A stretch of DNA of 64,000 nt from Isoptericola sp. BMS4 (GTDB lineage: Bacteria; Actinomycetota; Actinomycetes; Actinomycetales; Cellulomonadaceae): NCBI RefSeq assembly GCF_011634835.1, contig NZ_SIRP01000001.1:3839748-3903747 (forward strand), read 5' to 3'. This document shows, in pieces, positions 41,894-50,616 of this stretch; position 1 is the stretch's first letter, and every line of letters begins with the position of its first letter. A program made the translations under genes and the position numbers. The notes beneath the pieces were generated by a model, which ran no database searches, was not told the origin of the DNA, and worked only from the letters and a program-made list of their open reading frames with translations.

Positions 41894-43416
41894 CCGTCCC
41901 TGCCGGCTCCACGGACCGTCCGACGAACATCGTGTTCGTGATGTCCGACGACCACGCCGCGCACGCCATCTCGGCGTACGGCAGCCGGGTCAACCGCACC
42001 CCGCACCTGGACCGCCTCGCCCGCGAGGGCGCGCGCATGGACGCCGTGTACTGCACGAACTCCATCTGCTCGCCGTCGCGGGCGTCGATCCTCACCGGCA
42101 CGTACAGCCACGTCAACGGCGTGGCGTCGATCTGGACCGAGATCGACCACCGCCTGCCCACGTTCGTCGACGTGCTGCACGACGCCGGCTACCGCACCGC
42201 CCTGTTCGGCAAGTGGCACCTCGGCGAGTCCGAGCAGGCCCGGCCCCGCGGCTTCGACGACTGGAAGATCTTCCCCGGGCAGGGCGACTACGTGGATCCC
42301 GAGATGTACGGGCCCGACGGCCGCGAGACCGTCCCCGGGTACGCCACCGACATCGTCACCGACCAGGCCCTCGACTGGCTCGATCAGCACGGCGACGACC
42401 CGTTCTGCCTGCTCGTGCACCACAAGGCCCCGCACCGCCCCTGGGTCCCGGACTCCAAGCACGCCCACCTGTACGCCGACGGGACCATCCCCGAGCCGGA
42501 GACGTTCTTCGACGACCACACCACCCGGTCCAAGGCCGTGCGCGGCGTGCACATGACCATCGCCGACGACATGGGCGCCGAGGACCTCAAGACCGACGTC
42601 CCCGACCACCTGCGCGGCGAGGAGAACCGCGAGGCGCGGATGCGGTGGAAGTACCAGATCTACATGCGCGACTACCTGCAGTGCATCCAGTCGATCGACG
42701 ACAACGTCGGCCGCCTGCTGGACCACCTCGACGAGCGCGGCCTCGCCGAGAACACCCTCGTCGTCTACACGTCCGACCAGGGCTTCTTCCTCGGCGACCA
42801 CGGCTGGTTCGACAAGCGCCTCATGTACGACCAGTCCCTGCAGATGCCCATGCTGATGCGATGGCCCGGGAACGTCACCGCGGGCAGCCGCTGCGACGCG
42901 ACCATCACCAACGTCGACTTCGCCGCCACGTTCCTCGACGCCTGCGGCATCGACCCCGGCGCCCTGCCCACGTCGCAGGGCCGCAGCTTCCTGCCCCTGC
43001 TGCGCGGCGAGGACGTCCCCGACTGGCCCGACGCCGTCTACTACCGGTACTGGGAGCACGACGACCCCATCCACCACGCCCCTGCGCACTACGGCATCCG
43101 CACCCGCGACCACAAGCTCATCTGCTACTACGGCGCCGGCCTGGGCGTCCCCGGCGCCTCGGACCGCGTCTTCGAGACCGAGTGGGAGCTGTTCGACCTG
43201 CGGGCCGACCCCACCGAGGTCACCAACGTCGCCGACGACCCCGCCTACGCCGGCGTCCGCGCCGAGCTCGAGGCCAGGCTCGCCGAGTGCCAGCGGCACT
43301 ACGCCGACCACCCCTACACCGGTCCGGACACCCCCCGACCCGTCTGGGGACCCCACGACGAGGAGGTCCTCGCGCAGGTCGAGCACTACGTGGCCCAGGT
43401 CCGGGCGACCAGCTGA
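41890..43416 (+). CDS. Cytoplasmic sulfatase (formylglycine type)
   Basis: A 508-residue type I sulfatase. Metal ligands start with FVMSDDHAAHA; the signature NSICSPSRASILTG carries C60-S-P-S-R, where Cys60 must be converted to formylglycine; also KWHLGESEQARPRGFDDW, HHKAPHRPW and YTSDQGFFLGDHGWFDKRLMYDQS, with Asp/Asn metal ligands and Lys/His substrate contacts. No signal peptide, so it acts inside the cell, probably on imported sulfated sugars. Coupled by ATGA to the LacI gene. The modifying enzyme FGE is encoded convergently 85 bp away. Confidence 0.93.
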   Translation: MTVPAGSTDRPTNIVFVMSDDHAAHAISAYGSRVNRTPHLDRLAREGARMDAVYCTNSICSPSRASILTGTYSHVNGVASIWTEIDHRLPTFVDVLHDAGYRTALFGKWHLGESEQARPRGFDDWKIFPGQGDYVDPEMYGPDGRETVPGYATDIVTDQALDWLDQHGDDPFCLLVHHKAPHRPWVPDSKHAHLYADGTIPEPETFFDDHTTRSKAVRGVHMTIADDMGAEDLKTDVPDHLRGEENREARMRWKYQIYMRDYLQCIQSIDDNVGRLLDHLDERGLAENTLVVYTSDQGFFLGDHGWFDKRLMYDQSLQMPMLMRWPGNVTAGSRCDATITNVDFAATFLDACGIDPGALPTSQGRSFLPLLRGEDVPDWPDAVYYRYWEHDDPIHHAPAHYGIRTRDHKLICYYGAGLGVPGASDRVFETEWELFDLRADPTEVTNVADDPAYAGVRAELEARLAECQRHYADHPYTGPDTPRPVWGPHDEEVLAQVEHYVAQVRATS

Positions 43417-43437
43417 CCGGGGACGGGCGGCGGCCGA

Positions 43438-43500
43438 CGGCGACCGTCCCGCTCGTGCGTGCTTCCGGCGGGATATCCCGCAGCACCGGGACGGTCGCCG
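43438..43500. terminator. Bidirectional terminator between sulfatase and FGE genes
   Basis: Perfect 14-bp stem (43438-43451 with 43487-43500) with a 35-nt loop that contains the small palindrome GGGATATCCC (43470-43479). Lies between convergent genes and touches the FGE stop. Confidence 0.75.
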
Positions 43501-43501
43501 G

Positions 43502-44428
43502 TCAGGAGTCGGCCACCACCCGGAACCCGGTGTTCCCGGACGACGAGTCGCCGGTGTTGCGGGTGCGCGCCGCGACCCGGTAGCGGTTGCAGTACGACTC
43601 GTGGCACAGGTACGAGCCGCCGCGCACCACCCACACGTCGTACGCCTCGGGCGCCCAGGCCGTGGCGGTCCACTCCCACACGTTCCCCGCGACGTCGTAC
43701 AGCCCGTACCCGTTCGCCGGGAACGACCCGACGGGCGCCGTGCCGACGTACCCGTCCTCGGCCGTGTTGACGCGCGGGAACGTGCCCTGCCAGATGTTGC
43801 ACATGTGCTCACCGCCGGGGGTGAGCTCGTCGCCCCACGCGTACCGCTGCCGGTGCAGCCCGCCGCGGGCCGCGTACTCCCACTCGACCTCGGTAGGCAG
43901 CCGGGTGCCCGACCACGAGCAGTACGCCAGGGCGTCCTCGCGCGAGACGTGCACCACCGGGTGGTCGGCACGGTCGTCCACGGACGAGCCCGGGCCCTCG
44001 GGGTGGTTCCAGTCGGCGCCGTCGACGGCGAGCCACCACGGCGTGCCCGCCGCCGAGCCGCGCACCTGGACGCCTTCCGCCACGAACAGGTGGAACACGA
44101 AGCTCCACCCGAACTCCTCGGCCTGCGTGCGGTACCCCGTCGCCTCGACGAACCGGGCGAACTCGGCGTTGGTCACCGCCGTCGGCGCCACGCGGAACGG
44201 GTCGACCGGAACCGGCCGGATCGGGCCCTCCCCGTCGCCCGGGTTGACGTCCGCGTCCTCGCTGCCCATGTCGAACGTGCCGCCGGGGAGCGCCACCAGG
44301 CCCCCGACGACGCTCCGCGCCGCGTCGCCGTCACGGTCGGGCCGCTCCTGCGCCGACGGCGTCGACAGCCGCAGCGGGGCGGGCGAGGGGGCGCAGCAGG
44401 CGGGAAGGTTGGCGTCGTCGTCCGTCAC
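43502..44428 (-). CDS. Formylglycine-generating enzyme (FGE/SUMF1)
   Basis: A 308-residue copper-dependent oxidase that converts the Cys of the CxPxR motif in sulfatases to formylglycine. Visible: LVALPGGTFDMGSEDADVNPGDGEGPIRPV, FRVAPTAVTNAEFARFVEATGYRTQAEEFGWSFVF, HPVVHVSREDALAYCSWSGTRLPTEVEWEYAARGG, NGYGLYDVAGNVWEW and the active-site pair C275 and C280 in GGSYLCHESYCNRYR. Length and cysteine positions agree with the Streptomyces coelicolor enzyme. The GTG at 44428 has GAGGGC upstream. Its natural client is the sulfatase next door. Confidence 0.95.
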   Translation of the reverse strand: MTDDDANLPACCAPSPAPLRLSTPSAQERPDRDGDAARSVVGGLVALPGGTFDMGSEDADVNPGDGEGPIRPVPVDPFRVAPTAVTNAEFARFVEATGYRTQAEEFGWSFVFHLFVAEGVQVRGSAAGTPWWLAVDGADWNHPEGPGSSVDDRADHPVVHVSREDALAYCSWSGTRLPTEVEWEYAARGGLHRQRYAWGDELTPGGEHMCNIWQGTFPRVNTAEDGYVGTAPVGSFPANGYGLYDVAGNVWEWTATAWAPEAYDVWVVRGGSYLCHESYCNRYRVAARTRNTGDSSSGNTGFRVVADS

Positions 44429-44561
44429 GCCCTCGATCGTACGACGAGGGCGAGACGACCCGACCCGCGTCACCAGGCCCGCCTCCCGCCGCCCGAGGGC
44501 GGGCGGACGGCGACGCTCGGACGGCCGGCACCGCACCTCTGGCCGCGACTCGTCATCGTGT

Positions 44562-44599
44562 GTAAGTTCTTACTGCAACATCCAGCAACTCCGTGCAAC
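44562..44599 (+). promoter_or_regulatory. Predicted promoter/regulatory repeats of the amylase gene
   Basis: GTAAGTTCTTAC (44562-44573) is an imperfect palindrome containing TAAGTT, a plausible -10. Downstream, TGCAAC occurs at 44574-44579 and 44594-44599 with GCAAC at 44585-44589, at 10-11 bp steps. Similar TGCAA-type repeats precede maltose-regulated amylase genes in Streptomyces, so repressor binding just after the transcription start is possible. Nothing else is seen in 44429-44636. Confidence 0.4.
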
Positions 44600-44636
44600 G
44601 ACGTCCGGAGAAGCCCGAGCGACAGGAGCAGCAACG

Positions 44637-46400
44637 ATGCGCGTCCTTCCACAAGCCCGCCCCCGCCACGCGTTCCTCGCCGTGGTCGGAGCCGCCCTCG
44701 CCGCGGCCCTCGCGATCCTCCCGGGGGCACCACCCGTCCACGCCTCGACGCCACCGCCGGCGTCGCCGGTCGTCGACTCACCGAACGGACGCGGCTCCGT
44801 GATCCTCAACCTCTTCCAGTGGACCTGGGACTCCGTCGCCGCCGAGTGCACCTCGACCATCGGGCCGGCCGGTTTCGGCTACGTCCAGGTCTCACCGCCG
44901 GCCGAGCACGTCCCCGGCACGCAGTGGTGGACCTCCTACCAGCCGGTGAGCTACCAGGTCGAGTCCAAGCTCGGCACCCGCGCCGAGTTCGCCGCCATGG
45001 TCCAGGCGTGCGACACGGCCGGCGTCGGCGTCATCGCGGACGCCGTCGTCAACCACATGGCGGGGGCGGACTCGTCGGGCTACGGCGTCGCCGGCAGCGA
45101 GTACGCCGAGGACTCCTTCCCCGGTACCTACTCGTCCTGGGACTTCAACGACTGCCGCACCGACATCAGCGACTACACCGACCGTTGGGAGGTGCAGCAC
45201 TGCCGTCTGGTCGGCCTGCAGGATCTGCGCACGTCGAGCACCTACGTGCGGGACACCATCGCGGACTACCTCGACGACCTCGTGTCGCTCGGCGTCGCCG
45301 GCTTCCGCATCGACGCCGCGAAGCATGTCCCGGCCGAGGACCTCGAGGCGATCAAGGCCGCGATGACCCATTCCGACGTCTACTGGGTGCACGAGGTCAT
45401 CGGGGCGGCCGGCGAGCCGATCCAGCCGTCCGAGTACCTCGGCAGCGGCGACTCGTACGAGTTCGACTACGCCCGCCGCCTCAAGGCCCGGTTCGACGGG
45501 CAGATCAAGGACCTGCGCGACATCGCCGACGGTCTGCTGCCGAGCGACCGGGCGGGCGTCTTCGTCGACAACCACGACACCGAGCGCAACGGCGAGACGA
45601 TGAACGAGACGTGGGGGGCCAAGTACACGCTCGCCAACGTGTTCCTGCTCTCCTGGCCGTACGGATCGCCCACCGTCTACTCCGGCTACCGCTTCTCCGA
45701 CTACGACGCCGGCGCGCCGGGGGCCACGTCGAACCAGGTGCCCGACGCCGACTGCTCGGCCACCTCGTGGACGTGCACCCAGCGGTGGACCGAGATCCGG
45801 GGCATGGTCGGGTTCCGCAACACCGTCGGTGACGCGGCGGTCACCCGCTGGTGGGACGACGGCGGCAACCACGTCGCGTACGGCCGCGGCTCGTCCGGGT
45901 ACGTCACCCTCAACAACACCGGGTCGGCCGTGACCCGCACCTACGCCACCGACCTGCCCGCCGGCACGTACTGCGACGTCGTGGCGGCCGACGACTGCTC
46001 CCGGACGGTCGCCGTCGCCGCCGACGGGACGTTCACCGCGACGGTCCCCGCGTACGGGGCGCTCGCGCTGCACGTCGGCGCGACCTCCGGCACCACACCC
46101 CCGCCGGCCGACGGTGACGTCGACGTCGCGGTGAACGCCACGACCGCCTGGGGCCAGGACGTGCGGATCGTCGGGAACCAGCCCGGGCTCGGCTCCTGGG
46201 ACCCCGCCTCGGGCGTGGTGCTGTCGCCCGACACCTACCCCGTGTGGCACGGGACCGTCGACCTGCCGGCCGGTACGACGTTCGAGTACAAGTACGTCAA
46301 GGTCGACGGCAGCGAGGTCGTGTGGGAGTCCGGCGCCAACCGGACCGCCACGGTCGGCGCCGACGGATCGCTGACGCTCGACGACACCTGGCGGTCGTAG
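44637..46400 (+). CDS. Secreted alpha-amylase (GH13_32) with CBM20
   Basis: A 587-residue starch hydrolase. Signal peptide 1-36 (cut near VHA-ST). GH13 catalytic barrel: VILNLFQWTWDSVAAEC at the start, DAVVNHM (134-140), nucleophile D226 in GFRIDAAKH, acid/base E253 in VYWVHEVIG and D314 in FVDNHDTER; then the C-domain to about 475. A CBM20 starch-binding domain closes the protein (about 492-587: VDVAVNATTAWGQDVRIVGN, LGSWDP, EYKYVKVDGSEVVWESG). ATG at 44637 with AGGAG 8 nt upstream. Order and wording are close to Streptomyces amylases. Confidence 0.95.
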   Translation: MRVLPQARPRHAFLAVVGAALAAALAILPGAPPVHASTPPPASPVVDSPNGRGSVILNLFQWTWDSVAAECTSTIGPAGFGYVQVSPPAEHVPGTQWWTSYQPVSYQVESKLGTRAEFAAMVQACDTAGVGVIADAVVNHMAGADSSGYGVAGSEYAEDSFPGTYSSWDFNDCRTDISDYTDRWEVQHCRLVGLQDLRTSSTYVRDTIADYLDDLVSLGVAGFRIDAAKHVPAEDLEAIKAAMTHSDVYWVHEVIGAAGEPIQPSEYLGSGDSYEFDYARRLKARFDGQIKDLRDIADGLLPSDRAGVFVDNHDTERNGETMNETWGAKYTLANVFLLSWPYGSPTVYSGYRFSDYDAGAPGATSNQVPDADCSATSWTCTQRWTEIRGMVGFRNTVGDAAVTRWWDDGGNHVAYGRGSSGYVTLNNTGSAVTRTYATDLPAGTYCDVVAADDCSRTVAVAADGTFTATVPAYGALALHVGATSGTTPPPADGDVDVAVNATTAWGQDVRIVGNQPGLGSWDPASGVVLSPDTYPVWHGTVDLPAGTTFEYKYVKVDGSEVVWESGANRTATVGADGSLTLDDTWRS

Positions 46401-46486
46401 CGCGGCGCTCGTGGCGGCCCGGGCTCGTCGCCGCGCCCCGTCGTGCCTCACCCCGGCTGAGTCGGAGCGTGGCGCGTGCCCGGGTC

Positions 46487-46541
46487 GGTTCGGTCGCACG
46501 TCGCCGGTTCGGTCGCACGTCGCCGGTTCGGTCGTTCGCCG
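46487..46541. repeat. 19-bp tandem repeats (2 full copies plus a partial)
   Basis: GGTTCGGTCGCACGTCGCC at 46487-46505 and 46506-46524, then a degenerate third copy from 46525. They lie in the 382-bp gap 46401-46782 between the amylase and bioY genes. I see no operator for BirA or BioQ, no riboswitch and no gene in this gap. Confidence 0.75.
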
Positions 46542-46782
46542 GACCGCCCCGGTGCATGGCGTCGAACCGACCGGGGTGTCCCGCGGACGGGGCATCCTTG
46601 GCCGGAAGCACAGTCAGGGACGCGGCGGGTTTGGCGGTTCCCGCAACGGCTTGTGGGATTCGTGCACGACGGCCGCGCGCGACTGGGCGCGGGGACCGGC
46701 GCCCCGGCCCGGCCGCGGCGGCCAGAGTGGTGGCGACCGAGCACCGGGCCCGGACGATCCCGGGACGAGCACGAGGAGCAGG

Positions 46783-47394
46783 ATGACCGACGCGACCGCG
46801 ACCACCGCCGAGGACGACCACGCCGGCGCCCGCCCCGGCCTCACGGCGACCGACGCCGCCCGCGTCGCCACGTTCGCGGCCCTGATCGCCGTCCTCGGCA
46901 TGCCCGGGTCGGTCAGCCTGCTCGGCGGGGCGGTGCCCGTCACGCTGCAGACCTTCGGGGTGATGCTCGCCGGGGCGGTGCTCGGCGCCCGGCGCGGGGC
47001 GCTGGCGGTGCTGACCCTGCTGGCCCTGGTCGCCGCCGGGCTGCCGCTCCTGGCCGGCGGCCGCGGGGGGCTCGGCGTGTTCGTCGGCCCGTCCGCGGGG
47101 TACCTGGTCGGCTGGGTCGCGGGCGCGGCCGTGGTGGGCCTGCTGGTCGGGCGGCTGCGACGGGTGTCGTTCCTCGGGGTGCTCGGCGCCGCGCTCGCCG
47201 GCGGCGTCGTGGTGGTCTACGCGGTCGGCGTGCCCGTGCAGGCGCTGGTCACGGGGGTCCCGCTCGCGGAGACGGCGCTGCTGTCCACGGTGTTCCTGCC
47301 GGGCGACGTCGCCAAGGCGCTCGCCTGCGCCGGCATCACGGTCGCCGTGGCCCGCGCCTACCCGGCCGCGCTGCGGTACCGCCGGGAGGGCTGA
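46783..47394 (+). CDS. bioY: Biotin ECF transporter substrate-binding subunit
   Basis: A 203-residue membrane protein with six predicted helices, the S-component that binds biotin. Visible BioY features: GSVSLLGGAVPVTLQTFGVMLAGAVLGARRGALAVLTLLALVAAGLPLLAGGRGGLGVFVGPSAGYLVGW, and FLPGDVAKALACAGI near the end. Start chosen at the ATG with GAGGAGCAGG upstream. First gene of a five-gene operon that ends with bioM and bioN; the stop is 2 bp from the next start. Confidence 0.95.
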   Translation: MTDATATTAEDDHAGARPGLTATDAARVATFAALIAVLGMPGSVSLLGGAVPVTLQTFGVMLAGAVLGARRGALAVLTLLALVAAGLPLLAGGRGGLGVFVGPSAGYLVGWVAGAAVVGLLVGRLRRVSFLGVLGAALAGGVVVVYAVGVPVQALVTGVPLAETALLSTVFLPGDVAKALACAGITVAVARAYPAALRYRREG

Positions 47395-47396
47395 GC

Positions 47397-48824
47397 GTGC
47401 CGGTCGCCCACCACGTCCTCGTCCGCGGGGCCGGTCCCGACCGGGACCGGCCCGCGCTGAGCCACGCCGAGCGGACCCGCACCTACGCGGAGCTCGCCGC
47501 CGACGTGCGCGCCGGTGCCGACCACCTGGTCGCCACGGGCACCCGGCCGGGCGACCTCGTCGCGCTGACGCTCGACGACCCGCTCGACACCCTCGTCGCG
47601 CTGCTCGCCGTCGACCTCGCCGGCGCCGTCGGGCTCGTCGGCGACCCCGCCTGGCCGGTGCACCAGCGCGCCGAGGTGCTGCGCGCCCTCTCCCCCGCCA
47701 CCGTCCTGCCCCTGCCGCTCCCGCGCGGCCACGGTGCCGCGTCGCCGCCGGGCCCCACCCCCGACGACGACGCCCCCGCCTGGGCGGGCTTCTCGTCCGG
47801 CAGCACGGGGCGGCCCCGCGCGGTGCTGCGGACCCGCGGGTCGTGGACGCGGTCCTTCGACCACGTCACCGCGCTGACCGGCACCCGGGCCGGGGACACC
47901 GTGCTCGTCACCGGCCCGCTCGCGAGCTCGCTGCACTGCTTCGCCGCCGTGCACGCGCTCGCCGCCGGGGCGTGCGCCCACCTCACCCCCGGCCGCACCG
48001 CGACCACGGAGGCCCTCGCCGGCGGCGACGTCGCGCACCTGGTGCCGTCCCGCCTCGACGACGTGCTCGACGCCCTCGAGGCCGGGGTGCCGTCCGTGCT
48101 GCGGACCGTCGTCGTCGGCGGCGCGGGCACGGACGCCGACCAGCGGGTGCGGGCCGCGGCCCTCGGAGTCGACGTCGTCGCCTACTACGGCGCGGTCGAG
48201 CTGAGCTTCGTCGCCGTCGACACCGGGGACGGGCTGCGCCCCTTCCCCGAGGTGGACGTCCAGGTGCGCCCGCAGCCCGGCACCAGCCTGGGCGAGGTGT
48301 GGGTGCGCTCGCCGTGGACGTCGCTCGGCTACCTCGCCGGAGCCCGCGGGCCGCTGCGCCGCGACGGCGACTGGTGCACCGTCGGGGACCTGGCCGACGT
48401 CCCCGACCCGGCCGGCGCCGACGGCTCCGGCACGGGGACGGGGACCGCCGCGCCGCTCGTGCTGCGCGGCCGCGGCGACGGCGCCGTCCTCACCGCCGGC
48501 GCCACCGTCGTGCCCGAGGACGTCGAGGCGGCCCTGCGGCCCGTGCCCGGCGTGCGCGACGTCGTCGTCGCGGGGGCGCCCCACCGGCGGCTCGGCGCCG
48601 TGGTCGTGGCGGTCGTCGAGGCGGACGACCGGCCCGGGCTGCGCGCGCACCTCGAACGCGTCGCGCGCGCCACCCTCGCCCCCGCGCAGCGGCCCCGCCG
48701 CTGGTACCGGCTCGACACCCTGCCCCGGACCTCCAACGGCAAGGTCCACCGCGCTGCCCTCGGCGCCGCCGTCGCCGGCACCGACCCCGCCGCCGAGGTC
48801 GGCCGCCTCGGGGTCCTGTCGTGA
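47397..48824 (+). CDS. AMP-binding acyl-CoA ligase-like protein (YhfT-like context)
   Basis: A 475-residue ANL-superfamily enzyme. Visible: phosphate loop GFSSGSTGRPRAVLRT (131-146, with Arg in place of the usual Lys), AYYGAVELSFVA (A5-like), GDWCTVGDLAD (A7) and the C-terminal catalytic Lys (about 449) in RTSNGKVHR. It is shorter than typical fatty-acid ligases (about 500-550). Starts 2 bp after bioY and overlaps the thiolase gene. Bacillus subtilis has a BioY paralogue beside an acyl-CoA ligase and a thiolase (yhfU-yhfT-yhfS), so I infer a role in handling a biotin precursor or pimelate-like acid; not proven. Confidence 0.85.
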   Translation: MPVAHHVLVRGAGPDRDRPALSHAERTRTYAELAADVRAGADHLVATGTRPGDLVALTLDDPLDTLVALLAVDLAGAVGLVGDPAWPVHQRAEVLRALSPATVLPLPLPRGHGAASPPGPTPDDDAPAWAGFSSGSTGRPRAVLRTRGSWTRSFDHVTALTGTRAGDTVLVTGPLASSLHCFAAVHALAAGACAHLTPGRTATTEALAGGDVAHLVPSRLDDVLDALEAGVPSVLRTVVVGGAGTDADQRVRAAALGVDVVAYYGAVELSFVAVDTGDGLRPFPEVDVQVRPQPGTSLGEVWVRSPWTSLGYLAGARGPLRRDGDWCTVGDLADVPDPAGADGSGTGTGTAAPLVLRGRGDGAVLTAGATVVPEDVEAALRPVPGVRDVVVAGAPHRRLGAVVVAVVEADDRPGLRAHLERVARATLAPAQRPRRWYRLDTLPRTSNGKVHRAALGAAVAGTDPAAEVGRLGVLS

Positions 48825-49939
48825 GCGTGGTCGTCGCGGCCCGCCGCACCTGGGTCGGCGTGCCCGGGCGCGGGCACGCGCGCCACGACGAGACCCGGCT
48901 CGCCGCCGCCGTGCTGTCCGCCGCCGCCCGCGACGCCCACGGTGCCCGCGGCACACGCGGCCCGGCCGTCGACGACGTCGTCCTCGGCAACGCCGCCGGC
49001 CACGGCGGCAACGTGGCGCGGCGCGCCGCCCTCGCCGCCGGGTTCGGCCCGAGCGTGCCCGGGCTGACCGTCGACCGGCAGTGCGCCTCCGGGCTGGCCG
49101 CCGTCGCCGTCGGCGCGTCCCTCGTCGACGCGGGCCAGGCGGACACCGTCGTGGCGGGCGGCGTCGAGTCCGCCTCCCGCGCCCCCGCCCGCGCGCACGG
49201 GCCGCTGGCCTACGACCGGGCGTCCTTCGCCCCGCCGCCGTGGGCCGACCCCGGGCTCGGCGCCGCCGCCGACGCGCTCGCCCGCGAGCGCGGGATCACC
49301 CGCCGCCGCCAGCACGGGTACGCCGCCCGCAGCCACGCCCGGGTGCGGGCCGCGCACGCCGCCGGGCGGCTGGCCGGCGAGACCGTCGCCGTCGGCGCCC
49401 TCGACCGCGACGAGCACGCCCGCGACCTGCCGCCCGTGGTGCTCGACCGCCTCCCCGCCGCCTTCGGCACCGGCGGGTCCGTCACCGCCGCGTCCGCCGC
49501 CCCCGCCGCGGACGGGGCGGCCGCCGTCGTCCTGCGCCCCGACGGCGCCCCCGGGCTGCGGGTCCTCGCCGCCACCGCACGCGGGACCGACCCGGCCCGC
49601 CCCGCGCTCGCCCCCGTCGCCGCCGCGCGTGCCGCCTGCGAGCGGGCCGGCGCCCGGCTCGACGACGTCGCCGCGATCGAGCTCGTGGAGGCGTTCGCCG
49701 TGCAGGCGCTCGCCGTCGCCCACGACCTGGGCGTGGATCCTTTGGACGACGACCGTTGGTGCCCCGACGGCGGCGCCCTCGGGTACGGGCACCCGTTCGG
49801 CGCGAGCGGGGCCGTCGCCGTCGTGCGGCTGTACGCCCGGCTCGTGGCCGGTGGGGCCCCCGCGGGGGCGCTCGGCCTCGCGACGGCCGCCGCCGCGGGC
49901 GGGGTCGGCGTCGCCCTGCTGGTGGAGGTGGTCCGGTGA
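48821..49939 (+). CDS. Thiolase-like protein with altered active site (YhfS-like context)
   Basis: A 372-residue thiolase-fold protein. The acyl-carrier cysteine is kept (Cys88 in DRQCASGLAAV) and so is the histidine (His324 in GGALGYGHPFGASGA). But the usual NEAF motif reads VEAF (Val289) and the second cysteine of the CxGGGxG loop is Ala357 in GLATAAAAGGVG. Loss of the base cysteine argues against normal acetyl-CoA condensation or cleavage. Length is slightly below the usual 390. GTG overlaps the ligase stop (GTGA), and bioM overlaps its own stop, so it is embedded in the biotin transport operon. Confidence 0.85.
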   Translation: MSVVVAARRTWVGVPGRGHARHDETRLAAAVLSAAARDAHGARGTRGPAVDDVVLGNAAGHGGNVARRAALAAGFGPSVPGLTVDRQCASGLAAVAVGASLVDAGQADTVVAGGVESASRAPARAHGPLAYDRASFAPPPWADPGLGAAADALARERGITRRRQHGYAARSHARVRAAHAAGRLAGETVAVGALDRDEHARDLPPVVLDRLPAAFGTGGSVTAASAAPAADGAAAVVLRPDGAPGLRVLAATARGTDPARPALAPVAAARAACERAGARLDDVAAIELVEAFAVQALAVAHDLGVDPLDDDRWCPDGGALGYGHPFGASGAVAVVRLYARLVAGGAPAGALGLATAAAAGGVGVALLVEVVR

Positions 49940-50616
49940 GGGTCGCTCTGGACGACGTGCACGTGCGGCTCGGCGGCCGCGACGTGCTGCGCGGCGTCAC
50001 GCTGGAGATCACCGAGCGGCGCGTCGCGGTGATCGGGGCCAACGGCTCCGGCAAGTCCACGCTCGCGCGGCTACTCAACGGGCTGGTGCTGCCGACGTCG
50101 GGCCGCGTGCTCGTCGACGGCCTCGACACCCGGCGCCGGGGCCGGGACGTGCGCCGCCGCGTCGGGTTCGTGTTCGCCGACCCCGACGCCCAGATCGTCA
50201 TGCCCACCGTCGCCGAGGACGTCGCCTACTCGCTGCGCCGCTCCGGGCTGTCGAAGCGGCAGGTCGCCGCCCGGGTCGTCGCCGAGCTGGAGCGGCAGGG
50301 CCTCGCCGACCACGCCGACCACCCGGCCCACCTGCTCTCCGGCGGCCAGAAGCAGCTCCTCGCGCTGAGCAGCGTGCTCGCCGCGGACCCGCGGCTGGTC
50401 GTCGCGGACGAGCCGACAACCCTGCTCGACCTGCGTCACGCCCGGGCCGTCACCGAGCGGTTCGCCGCCCTGGAGCAGCACGTCGTGCTCGTCACCCACG
50501 CCCTGGACCTCGTCGCCGGCTTCGACCGGGTGCTCGTCGTCGACGACGGCCGCGTCGCCGTCGACGACGTGCCCGAGGTCGCGGTGCCCGCCTACCGCCG
50601 GCTGATGGGCTGCTGA
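49936..50616 (+). CDS. bioM: Biotin ECF transporter ATPase
   Basis: A 226-residue energy-coupling ATPase. Motifs: Walker A VIGANGSGKST, Q-loop FVFADPDAQIVMPTVAEDVAYSL (the DPDAQ wording is typical of ECF A-components), signature LLSGGQKQLLALSSVL, Walker B LVVADEPTTLLDLRHA and the switch LVTHALD. GTG start overlaps the thiolase stop, with GGAGG 9 nt upstream. Works with BioN and BioY. Confidence 0.95.
   Translation: MRVALDDVHVRLGGRDVLRGVTLEITERRVAVIGANGSGKSTLARLLNGLVLPTSGRVLVDGLDTRRRGRDVRRRVGFVFADPDAQIVMPTVAEDVAYSLRRSGLSKRQVAARVVAELERQGLADHADHPAHLLSGGQKQLLALSSVLAADPRLVVADEPTTLLDLRHARAVTERFAALEQHVVLVTHALDLVAGFDRVLVVDDGRVAVDDVPEVAVPAYRRLMGC

Noticed and set aside
46525-46600. Attachment site or integron-like repeat in the bioY upstream region
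   Set aside because: No tRNA, integrase or direct duplication supports it.
46401-46782. Riboswitch or BirA/BioQ operator before bioY
   Set aside because: Looked for a TTGTAAACC-type BirA site and a TGAAC-n3-GTTCA-type BioQ site; neither is present, and only short tandem repeats are visible.
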